From: Nitrososphaerota archaeon
GTDB lineage: Archaea; Thermoproteota; Nitrososphaeria; Nitrososphaerales; Gagatemarchaeaceae
NCBI GenBank assembly: GCA_016200045.1
Contig: JACQFN010000008.1
Location: 1 to 64,000, forward strand
Direction of reading: 5' to 3'
DNA: 64,000 bases
Shown: piece after piece, positions 57,759 through 64,000 of the stretch
Position numbering within the stretch: position 1 is the first letter of the stretch
Layout of the letters: every line of letters begins with the position of its first letter
Translations under genes and position numbers: made by a program
The notes under the pieces: model-generated
What the model saw: only the letters and a program-made list of their open reading frames with translations
Told to the model about the DNA's origin: nothing
The model's database searches: none

Positions 57759-59159
57759 TTAACCAGAATCGGCCCGCTTCCAGACCTGCCCTCCAGGGGT
57801 GTCTTCCACGACGATACCCTTTTCGCGCAGCCGGGCCCTCAGCCTGTCGGACTCCGCGAAGTCCCGCCTCTTTCTCGCCGACTCCCGATCAGCCACTAGG
57901 GCTGCCAGGTCGTGTGACAGCGTCTCCTCTTCGAACTGGAGCACCCCCAGGACGGAGTCGATTCTCCGAAGGCCGTCGAGGAGGCTCGCCGCGACTTCCT
58001 CTCCGAGCGAACCCCTGTCTATCAGGGCGTTCACCCTCTTCGCCCAGGAGAACAGGGTCGCCAGGGCGGCTGGGGTGTTCAGGTCGTCGTCCATGGCAAC
58101 CTCGAAGTCGCGCAGCATCTCGCCCGCCATTGCGGAACCGCTCCCCCCGCCCTCCCTGACCCCGCGGAGCCGCGAGACCAACTCCTGCAGCCTGGCCCGC
58201 TGCGACTTCGCCTGGTCGAGCCCTGCGTCGGTGAGGTCCATCGGGTCGCGGTATCGGGATGAAATCAGGAAGAGCCTGATGACCCGGGGGTCTCGCCCGG
58301 CCCTGATGAGGTCCTTCAGGTAGACGACGTTCCCGACCGACTTGTGCATGTCCTCCCCGGCGACGCTCAGCAGCCCCGCGTGGAGCCAGTAGCGGACGAA
58401 CTTCTTGCCGGTCGCCGCTTCGGACTGGGCTATCTCGTTCTCATGGTGGGGGAATCGGTTGTCGAGCCCCCCCGTGTGGATGTCGAAGGACTCCCCCAGG
58501 TACTTCATCGACATCGCAGAGCACTCGATGTGCCATCCGGGCCTCCCCTTGCCGAGCTCGGTCTCCCAGAAGACTTCCCCGTCTTCGTGGTCCCACGCCT
58601 TCCAGAGGGCGAAGTCGTTTGCCTCTTCCTTTTCGTAATGGTCCTGGGAAACGCGCGCGCCCGCCTTGAGCTCCTTCGGCCGGATCCCCGAGAGGGCTCC
58701 GTAGCGCCTGAACTTCCTGACCGCGAAATAGACGGAGCCGTCGGCGGCCTTGTACGCATATCCCTTCTTGATGAGCCGATTGATCAGCGCCACCATCTCC
58801 GCTATGTGCTCGGTCGCCCTCGGGTAGCGCTCCACCTTCTCCACTCCGAGGGTCGCGATGTCTGCGAGGAACGCCTTCTCGTAGAAGTCGGAAAGCTCCC
58901 TGCGCGTCATCTTGAACCTCCGCATCCCGTTGATTATCTTGTCCTCGACGTCCGTGATGTTCATCACCTGGGTCACCTCGTATCCTTTGAGCTTCAGGTA
59001 GCGGCGCAGCAGGTCCTCGAAGACGAATGTCCGGAGGTTCCCGACGTGGGCGTAGTTCCAGACGGTTGGACCGCACGTGTACATCCGCACCTTTCCCTTG
59101 GAGATCGTCCTGAAGGGCTGGACCTTTCTTCCGAGCGTGTTGCGGAACCTTAGGGCCAT
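57759..59159 (-). CDS. cysS: Cysteinyl-tRNA synthetase
   Basis: A 466-residue class I synthetase. Zinc-binding Cys is in [16 protein letters not shown], which also contains the HIGH-type motif (HVGN). The KMSKS loop appears as [10 protein letters not shown], and a helical anticodon domain completes the protein. Its presence means this organism charges tRNA-Cys directly, not only through the SepRS/SepCysS route. It starts at ATG 59159; the DUF5679 gene lies 50 bp upstream on the same strand. Confidence 0.95.
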   Translation of the reverse strand: MALRFRNTLGRKVQPFRTISKGKVRMYTCGPTVWNYAHVGNLRTFVFEDLLRRYLKLKGYEVTQVMNITDVEDKIINGMRRFKMTRRELSDFYEKAFLADIATLGVEKVERYPRATEHIAEMVALINRLIKKGYAYKAADGSVYFAVRKFRRYGALSGIRPKELKAGARVSQDHYEKEEANDFALWKAWDHEDGEVFWETELGKGRPGWHIECSAMSMKYLGESFDIHTGGLDNRFPHHENEIAQSEAATGKKFVRYWLHAGLLSVAGEDMHKSVGNVVYLKDLIRAGRDPRVIRLFLISSRYRDPMDLTDAGLDQAKSQRARLQELVSRLRGVREGGGSGSAMAGEMLRDFEVAMDDDLNTPAALATLFSWAKRVNALIDRGSLGEEVAASLLDGLRRIDSVLGVLQFEEETLSHDLAALVADRESARKRRDFAESDRLRARLREKGIVVEDTPGGQVWKRADSG

Positions 59160-59209
59160 AGGACACTGCTATCTGAAAAACGGAAAATAAAGGGAACGGG
59201 AGAGTTGAA

Positions 59210-59359
59210 TTACTTCAGCTTGCCAATCCTGAAGATCTGCTTGCCGCAAGAGGCGCAAATGCCCTTGATTGCGGGTCTGCCGTTCTTCAGTTTGATTTGC
59301 TTGGGATTCTTGATCTCCCTGTTCTTTTTCTTCTCGTATACGCAGTATCCAGTGACCAA
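59210..59359 (-). CDS. DUF5679-like 49-residue zinc-binding protein
   Basis: The short frame from TTG 59359 reads VTGYCVYEKKKNREIKNPKQ, then IKLKNGRPAIKGICASCGKQ and IFRIGKLK. The KNGRPAIKGxCxxCGxxIFRIG pattern is that of small archaeal DUF5679 proteins, with one Cys near the start and CxxC later. It is rich in lysine and may bind RNA or the ribosome; function unproven. A minus-strand GGTTTATATATC box lies at 59393-59404. Confidence 0.8.
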   Translation of the reverse strand: MVTGYCVYEKKKNREIKNPKQIKLKNGRPAIKGICASCGKQIFRIGKLK

Positions 59360-59717
59360 CTGCGAGTTTCCTCGCGCCCAAATCGCTCGAATTGATATAT
59401 AAACCTCACCTAAACGGCTCGTTTTGGGGTTTTCTGGGCCTGCTCGATGGTTTCGGGGGCGTTGGGGCCCCTAAGGGCTCGACAGCCAAGGGGAGCCACA
59501 TCAGATGTTTCCAGAAACGCCGACATTGGGCGGGCGCTACCGTCTGGAATGGCCTTGTTTTCGAATCAGGGGAACCGCTATTCGGAATTTCTCCGACGAG
59601 ACAGAACGGCCTTGGCCTTATTTCGCCCTGTCAGGGAGGGAATCGCACCTTTTCGGTCTGAACGGCTCGGAGTGGGAAGAACGAAAGCCTTGGAGGCTTC
59701 TGTCGGCGGGTTCAATT
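59360..59717. other. Promoter region and long leader before the MFS gene
   Basis: Contains the TATA-like GGTTTATATATC of the minus-strand DUF5679 gene (59393-59404). The plus-strand frame of the transporter is open through part of this stretch, but its translation is polar and not transporter-like, so I leave it non-coding. Otherwise nothing clear. Confidence 0.45.
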
Positions 59718-60932
59718 ATGCATGCTCGTCGAGGCCGGTCGGGACTTTTGTTTCAGGGGCCGAAGGCTCGAAACGCGGTCGCATCCCTCGTCGTCGCAAG
59801 GGTGGTGTATGCGATAAACTGGCTGAACGTAGGAGCGATATTCTACCTGATGGCCCCGGACCTTGGGTCGGGGGTCGGGGGCCTCGGTCTCTTATCGGCG
59901 ACCTTCTACCTCGGGGTCGGCCTTTCGCAGGTTCCAGGAGGTCTCCTCGCGGCCAGGTGGGGTCACAAGAAGATCGTCGTGGCCGGAATCTTGACCTTCT
60001 CGGTATCGAGCCTCGCCTCGTCGGTAGGGGGGAGCCTCCTCGAGCTCGGTGTCCTTCGCTTCTTCGTCGGGGTGGGAATGGCTTTCGTGTTCGCCCCAGC
60101 TGTAGTGCTCATCTCCAGGCTGCTTAAGGGAAGGCGCTCCGGGGTGGGCGTCGGCCTTTTCAACTCCGCCTTCAACATCGGGGGACTGTTCGGGCTCTTC
60201 GGGTGGATAGTGTTTGCTTCAGCCTTCGGGTGGAGACCAAGCCTAGCCCTGAGCGGGTTCTTGGGAATCATCACCGCCTTGCTTGTGGCTGTCTTCGTGC
60301 CGGCCGACAACGAGGAGGAGCGGGCGGTTCCTTCGAAGGAGGTGGTTCTCCAGATACTCTCTGACTGGAGGCTCCTGCTCCTCGGGCTCGGGACGCTAGG
60401 GATGGGAGTCGGGAACATAATGATCTCGACCTTCATGGTTTACTATCTAGTCCACGAAGCGGGCGTCGCAGGGTCCGCCGCGGGCCTCGTTGCGAGCCTC
60501 ATCGTCCTCGTCCCCATAGCTTCGGCGCTCTGGGCCGGAAGGTTGTACGACCGGACAAGGCGCCCGAGACGCCTGATGCTCTACTCTCTCCTGGGAATGG
60601 GCGGGTCGATACTCCTCCTTGCCTTCGACCCCGGGCTGTTCCCCGCGGCATTGGCTGCGGCTGGAGGAGGGGTCTCGTCCGGGCTGGGATTCACGGTGTC
60701 GTTCGCTGCGGCGAGGGACCTGAACAGGGCTCCTCCCGCCTACGACGGCATGGCGGTCGCCTGGGTCAACTGCGTGTCACTCACCTCGTCCTTCTGGCCC
60801 CCCGTCCTGTTCTCGTTCCTCGTCGGAGCATCGGGGTATCCGGCCGCGTGGCTCGGGAGCGCGTTGATTTGTCTGGCGATGGCGATACCGGTCGCCGCGA
60901 TGGGAGAAGGAGTTCCTTCTAGAGCGGAGTAG
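59718..60932 (+). CDS. MFS transporter
   Basis: About 404 residues with 12 hydrophobic helices in two halves. The first-half loop LLAARWGHKKIVVAG matches the MFS DRxGRR-type motif, repeated weakly in the second half as AGRLYDRTRRPRRLM. Both termini are inside. The frame is open upstream to 59505. ATG 59718 is chosen because it lies just before the first helix; TTG 59751 is a fair alternative. Substrate unknown. It overlaps the convergent R2-like gene by 14 bp. Confidence 0.8.
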   Translation: MHARRGRSGLLFQGPKARNAVASLVVARVVYAINWLNVGAIFYLMAPDLGSGVGGLGLLSATFYLGVGLSQVPGGLLAARWGHKKIVVAGILTFSVSSLASSVGGSLLELGVLRFFVGVGMAFVFAPAVVLISRLLKGRRSGVGVGLFNSAFNIGGLFGLFGWIVFASAFGWRPSLALSGFLGIITALLVAVFVPADNEEERAVPSKEVVLQILSDWRLLLLGLGTLGMGVGNIMISTFMVYYLVHEAGVAGSAAGLVASLIVLVPIASALWAGRLYDRTRRPRRLMLYSLLGMGGSILLLAFDPGLFPAALAAAGGGVSSGLGFTVSFAAARDLNRAPPAYDGMAVAWVNCVSLTSSFWPPVLFSFLVGASGYPAAWLGSALICLAMAIPVAAMGEGVPSRAE

Positions 60933-61905
60933 CTATGATCTCGTCGCCCTTCTTGACGCTGACCTCGAGCCCCGCGACCCCGATTTCCTTGATTTCCGGG
61001 ACCGGGATTCCGAGCTCCTCGATCTTCGAGCGATGGCGCGTGATCGCCTGCATCCAGGCCTCCTTCCTGTCCTCGACCTTGGGGACTCCGAGGCCGGACC
61101 CGGCAGCAAGCCCCTCCAGCTTCTGGTCGTACTCGAAGAAGTCTTCCGGGAGCTTCCAGAAATCCACCATGGGCTTGAACAATAGCGGCGAGAGGTAGAT
61201 GAAACCGTGCTTCATCTGGCGCGAGATCATGACTTTCTGAACAGGAGTCATCCTCTCGGCTAGCCTCTCGAGCATCGCAAGGGTCCCGGTCAGATGCCGC
61301 GACTCGTCCTTTGTGATGTTTCGGAACGCCCCAGCGTAGACCTTGTTGGTTGAGCGCTCACCCACTTCTCTGAATATCAGCTGGGCGCCGATCTCTGCGA
61401 AGAAGAAGCTTGAGAAGATGAGCTCGAGCGGGTACTTCCCCCATGCCTGGTTGAACGCGCTCCAGTAGCGTCTGCCGTTTTCGTAGAGCGCCATGATGTT
61501 GCGATGCGCCTTCTCTTCCAGCTCCGACTCCGGTTTGAACTTGTACGGGAAGCCGGGGCATACCCTCGAGCAGGCCCTTCTGCACACCTCGTCGTGCCTG
61601 CATTCGTCGAACGCGACAGCCGAAAGGAACTTCTTCGTGGGGTCCTCGAATTCGTGGGTCGCGGCCTGGACCGCCGCTGCGCCGAAGGCACCTATCCCCG
61701 ACTTCTCGAAGAGGGCGAGCTTCGAGAGCCAGTACGCCTGGGCAACCCGTTCCTCCGGGGAGAAGTTCTTGGAGTCGCACTCGTCCCAGGGGAGGTCCAC
61801 TGGGCTCCAGTTCTGCGGGAACCAGAGTTCGTAGGTCCTCAACAGGGTGTCGGAGACGACATCCCAGTTGCCGGGGAAGACATTCCCGTCATCGGGGCCA
61901 TCCAA
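60919..61905 (-). CDS. R2-like ferritin-fold di-iron protein
   Basis: A 328-residue all-helical protein with a carboxylate-bridged metal site: Glu101-x-x-His104 (DECRHDEV), Glu171 (FAEIGAQ) and Glu201-x-x-His204 (KDESRHL); an earlier Glu in the LALFEKSG helix may complete the set. The layout resembles ribonucleotide reductase R2, R2-like ligand-binding oxidases and AurF-type N-oxygenases. It is not accompanied by an R1 gene, so an oxidase/oxygenase role is more likely than RNR. A short beta-like C-terminal extension (about 300-328) is unusual. A minus-strand CTATTTACC box lies near 61932-61940. Confidence 0.78.
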   Translation of the reverse strand: MDGPDDGNVFPGNWDVVSDTLLRTYELWFPQNWSPVDLPWDECDSKNFSPEERVAQAYWLSKLALFEKSGIGAFGAAAVQAATHEFEDPTKKFLSAVAFDECRHDEVCRRACSRVCPGFPYKFKPESELEEKAHRNIMALYENGRRYWSAFNQAWGKYPLELIFSSFFFAEIGAQLIFREVGERSTNKVYAGAFRNITKDESRHLTGTLAMLERLAERMTPVQKVMISRQMKHGFIYLSPLLFKPMVDFWKLPEDFFEYDQKLEGLAAGSGLGVPKVEDRKEAWMQAITRHRSKIEELGIPVPEIKEIGVAGLEVSVKKGDEIIATPL

Positions 61906-62058
61906 ATTAATCCACCTCGGGACTCGTCATAGGTAAATAGGTTGTGGTGAAGTCTTGGCATTGGCTTTGAAACCGTCATCCCGCAGTCCTCAGAATTGAG
62001 GGGCTTTGCCACCAGTTTGGGCCTGTCGTAAGATGAAAACAGGATAAGACCAACAGTA

Positions 62059-62535
62059 ATGGAGATAAGCAGACATGCGGTCCCAACAAGAAACTGGTGG
62101 ATAAGGCACGGCATGAAGACTTCAGGGTGGTTCGCCGTCATGGCTGTCATCGGCCTGACGGTCTTGACTGGGGCGTACTCGTATTACTCCCAGTCGGTTC
62201 CGTCAGACTCTTTTGGATGCAGCTCACCTCAGGGCTATCTTACCATCGTCTCAGATGCGTCGGGATACAATGATAGTATAAACCAACCCCTGCCCTGGCC
62301 GGTTATTACGGTTCAGAGGGGCAGCGTTGTGAACCTCTTCGTTTGCAACAACGACGGTTCTTCTGCCCACGGATTTGCCATCGACCACTACCTGGTTTCC
62401 GGAGCCGCAATTGCTCCGGGGAGAAACTTCAGGGTGTCATTCGTAGCAGACCAAGCGGGGAACTTCACCATTTATTGTAACATCTTTTGCCCCGTCCACA
62501 AGTTCATGGTCGGACGACTTGTTGTGAGTCCCTGA
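62059..62535 (+). CDS. Membrane-anchored CuA-like cupredoxin
   Basis: A 158-residue protein with one N-terminal membrane helix (about 21-41) and an extracellular cupredoxin domain. The ligand set is His104 (SAHGFAID), Cys140, Cys144, His147 and Met150 (YCNIFCPVHKFM). This is a CuA-type loop one residue shorter between the second Cys and His than in the coxB product downstream. It is about 180 bp upstream of coxB on the same strand, so it likely passes electrons to the oxidase or helps copper loading. ATG 62113 would shorten the N-terminus. A ligand-less paralogue is at 37952-38449. Confidence 0.8.
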   Translation: MEISRHAVPTRNWWIRHGMKTSGWFAVMAVIGLTVLTGAYSYYSQSVPSDSFGCSSPQGYLTIVSDASGYNDSINQPLPWPVITVQRGSVVNLFVCNNDGSSAHGFAIDHYLVSGAAIAPGRNFRVSFVADQAGNFTIYCNIFCPVHKFMVGRLVVSP

Positions 62536-62678
62536 CTCTGAAGGGTGCCGGATCGACGTGGTCCTTGCCATATGAATTGAGATGTGGAACGATCACGTCG
62601 GGGCGATGGAGATTCTTTGTTGGGTTTTCTCAGGCGAAATCGGCCATCGTGTGGTTTCGTCGGTTGCGGTTCAAAGGG

Positions 62679-62688
62679 AATAAATATC
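62679..62688 (+). promoter_or_regulatory. TATA box of the coxB-coxA operon
   Basis: AATAAATATC about 30 nt before ATG 62716. Confidence 0.6.
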
Positions 62689-62715
62689 TTTGGCAGATGG
62701 CGGGGGTAGATTAGG

Positions 62716-63372
62716 ATGCTCGGGGTGTACCTAGCTACTGTCCCACCCACGGTGGGAATCTGGAGTTCGTTGTTCAATCTCTACAACGTGTTTGGCGCGA
62801 TAGCCGCGATCCTTGTCATTTCCTACCTCGTATACAACGTGGTGAAGTACAGGAGGAGGGAAGGTCATGACGAGGCCGTAGAAGAGCGAGGGGAAGAGAA
62901 AGTCAACTGGAGAAAGGTCCTCTTCACTTTGGCAATTACATCGTCGGTCCTTTTTGTGGTGGAATTACAGACCTTCAACTCAGTTCCCCTCATCGTACCC
63001 CCCCAGTCTTCAGACCCCCTGAATATCGGGGTCGTCGGTCACCAGTGGTCGTGGACGTTTGTCTACCCAAATGGTGATAGGTTGGTGGGGAACCTGACGG
63101 TGCCCGCGGGGAGGGTCGTCATTCTGAACATAACCTCCACCGACGTGACACATTCGTTTGCGATTACGGGGCTCGATGTCGCTGTGGACGCAAACGCTGG
63201 GAGGTACAATTCGTTGTGGTTCACAGCCCCAGACGCCGGTTCGACGTACACTATCAGGTGCAAGGAACTCTGCGGCGTAGGCCACGCGTTCATGACGGCG
63301 AAGATGACTGTGGTTGACCAAGCCACATTCAACGCTTGGATCCAATCAACGGGGGGCAAGCCAGGATCATGA
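62716..63372 (+). CDS. coxB: Haem-copper oxidase subunit II (CuA)
   Basis: A 218-residue subunit with two N-terminal membrane helices (about 20-42 and 66-84) and a CuA domain. The CuA ligands are His146 (VTHSFAI), Cys182, Glu184, Cys186, His190 and Met193 (CKELCGVGHAFM). The aromatic HQWSWTFVYPNG segment for electron entry is present. It accepts electrons on the outer face and passes them to subunit I. ATG of coxA overlaps its stop (ATGA). Confidence 0.95.
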   Translation: MLGVYLATVPPTVGIWSSLFNLYNVFGAIAAILVISYLVYNVVKYRRREGHDEAVEERGEEKVNWRKVLFTLAITSSVLFVVELQTFNSVPLIVPPQSSDPLNIGVVGHQWSWTFVYPNGDRLVGNLTVPAGRVVILNITSTDVTHSFAITGLDVAVDANAGRYNSLWFTAPDAGSTYTIRCKELCGVGHAFMTAKMTVVDQATFNAWIQSTGGKPGS

Positions 63373-64000
63373 ACTCATGGCTGAGGAGATGGCTGTTCAC
63401 AACCTACCACAAGGACATCGGGCTTCTCTATTTCGTTACGTCCCTGTGGTTCGGCTTCATAGGGTCCATACTGGCCCTCTTGATCAGGACACAACTCTCC
63501 GTGCCCGGGAACACCCTTCTCTCTCCGGGCAGCTACGACCAGGCGGTGACAATGCACGGCCTGATAATGATCCTGTGGTTCCTCTCCCCCCTGGCCATCG
63601 GCCTGGCCAATTACTTCGTACCGACTCAGATCGGTGCCGCGGACCTGGCACTTCCAAGGCTGAACGCCCTCGGGTACTGGCTTTACCTTGCTGGGGGCCT
63701 GATGGCGGCGCTGGGGTTTTTCATGCCGGGAGGCAACGCAAACAGCGGCTGGACTTCCTACGCCCCCCTGTCCAGCGCTCAGTATAGCCCTGGCCCCGGC
63801 CCGACGTTCGCTTTCGCAGGCCTCATACTTCTAGCGGTGTCGATTACACTGGGGAGCGTCAATTTCCTGCTGACCATCGCCTACCTTAGGGCCCCGGGAA
63901 TGACATTCTCGAAGATGCCGATGTTCACCTGGTTCATCGCCTTCACAATGCTGCAGATGCTTCTAGCGTTTCCTACCCTGATTTCAGCGCTGCTGATGCT
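63369..64000 (+). CDS. coxA: Haem-copper oxidase subunit I, 3' end beyond the window
   Basis: The first roughly 210 residues are present: TTYHKDIGLLYFVTSLWFGF, then VTMHGLIMILWFLSPLAIGL and NYFVPTQIGAADLALPRLNA, all hallmark subunit I sequence. The His in MHGLIMI is a ligand of the low-spin haem. Four to five helices are seen before the edge. The catalytic haem-CuB part lies outside, so the oxidase type (A or B, proton channels) cannot be assigned. Confidence 0.95.
   Translation, partial: MNSWLRRWLFTTYHKDIGLLYFVTSLWFGFIGSILALLIRTQLSVPGNTLLSPGSYDQAVTMHGLIMILWFLSPLAIGLANYFVPTQIGAADLALPRLNALGYWLYLAGGLMAALGFFMPGGNANSGWTSYAPLSSAQYSPGPGPTFAFAGLILLAVSITLGSVNFLLTIAYLRAPGMTFSKMPMFTWFIAFTMLQMLLAFPTLISALLM

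Noticed and set aside
59505-59717. N-terminal extension of the MFS transporter
   Set aside because: Polar, low-quality translation without homology to transporter N-termini; the first helix follows shortly after ATG 59718.
1-64000. CRISPR array, rRNA operon or replication origin
   Set aside because: No regularly spaced direct repeats, no rRNA-like stretch and no Orc1/Cdc6 gene with origin boxes were seen.

Overview
The window looks like a chromosomal piece of an aerobic TACK-group archaeon, most likely a non-ammonia-oxidising member of the Nitrososphaeria (Thaumarchaeota) or a close relative. The support is the mix of genes: ESCRT-III/Vps4 division proteins (CdvB, CdvC), Alba, ribosomal proteins L38e and L40e, an archaeal tRNA-guanine transglycosylase, a presenilin-type protease, an archaeal CPSF-like nuclease and a haem-copper oxidase. 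Many genes have an A/T-rich box centred about 25 nt before the start codon and little or no leader, so leaderless transcription appears common. GTG and TTG starts are frequent. The lineage is inferred; no rRNA gene is present.

Layout. 1-5.4 kb: a type II/IV secretion (archaellum/Tad-like) ATPase and membrane platform, a small partner, then a surface protein with Kelch-like repeats. 5.5-8.4 kb: secreted proteins, including a subtilisin-like protease. 8.8-19.3 kb: a plastic island with four VapBC-type toxin-antitoxin pairs and one AbiE-like pair, between copies and relics of a methyltransferase gene, a glycosyltransferase gene, a secreted-protein gene and a secretion-platform gene. An NCS1 transporter and a PadR regulator also sit here. 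19.3-31.3 kb: mostly housekeeping genes (asparaginase-type Ntn hydrolase, DHH phosphoesterase, methyltransferase, NAD(P)HX dehydratase, HTH-phosphoribosyltransferase regulator, PMT-type glycosyltransferase, TGT, PAC2 protein) and a large sialidase-like surface protein.

31.4-38.7 kb is a mobile-element region. A complete IS6/IS240-like element (32538-34985) has perfect 16-bp terminal inverted repeats, a second pair of 20-bp inverted repeats about 50 bp inside each tip, and an 8-bp target duplication. Besides a transposase with an N-terminal SWIM zinc motif, it carries a ribbon-helix-helix regulator, a membrane protein and a tiny ORF around a shared operator/promoter. A decayed relative (from 37870) contains a cupredoxin gene whose CuA-type ligands are replaced by Ser/Asp/Glu/Glu. 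Between the two lie an archaeal CPSF-type nuclease, a presenilin homologue and L38e.

38.8-64 kb is again mostly core: TRAM protein, CBS protein, RNase H, a probable intron-containing tRNA, L40e, succinyl-CoA ligase, Alba, AspRS, the CdvC-CdvB pair plus a CdvB paralogue, twin zinc-ribbon membrane proteins, IleRS, a lipid-linked oligosaccharide flippase, a second beta-lactamase-fold nuclease, a six-hairpin glycosidase-like protein, CysRS, an MFS transporter, an R2-like di-iron protein, a CuA-like cupredoxin and the start of the coxB-coxA operon.

Several genes are broken by single in-frame stops or frameshifts (20623, 40383, about 31.83 kb, about 10.81 kb, about 38.50 kb). Some are clearly decaying duplicates; others could be sequencing errors if this is a metagenome assembly.
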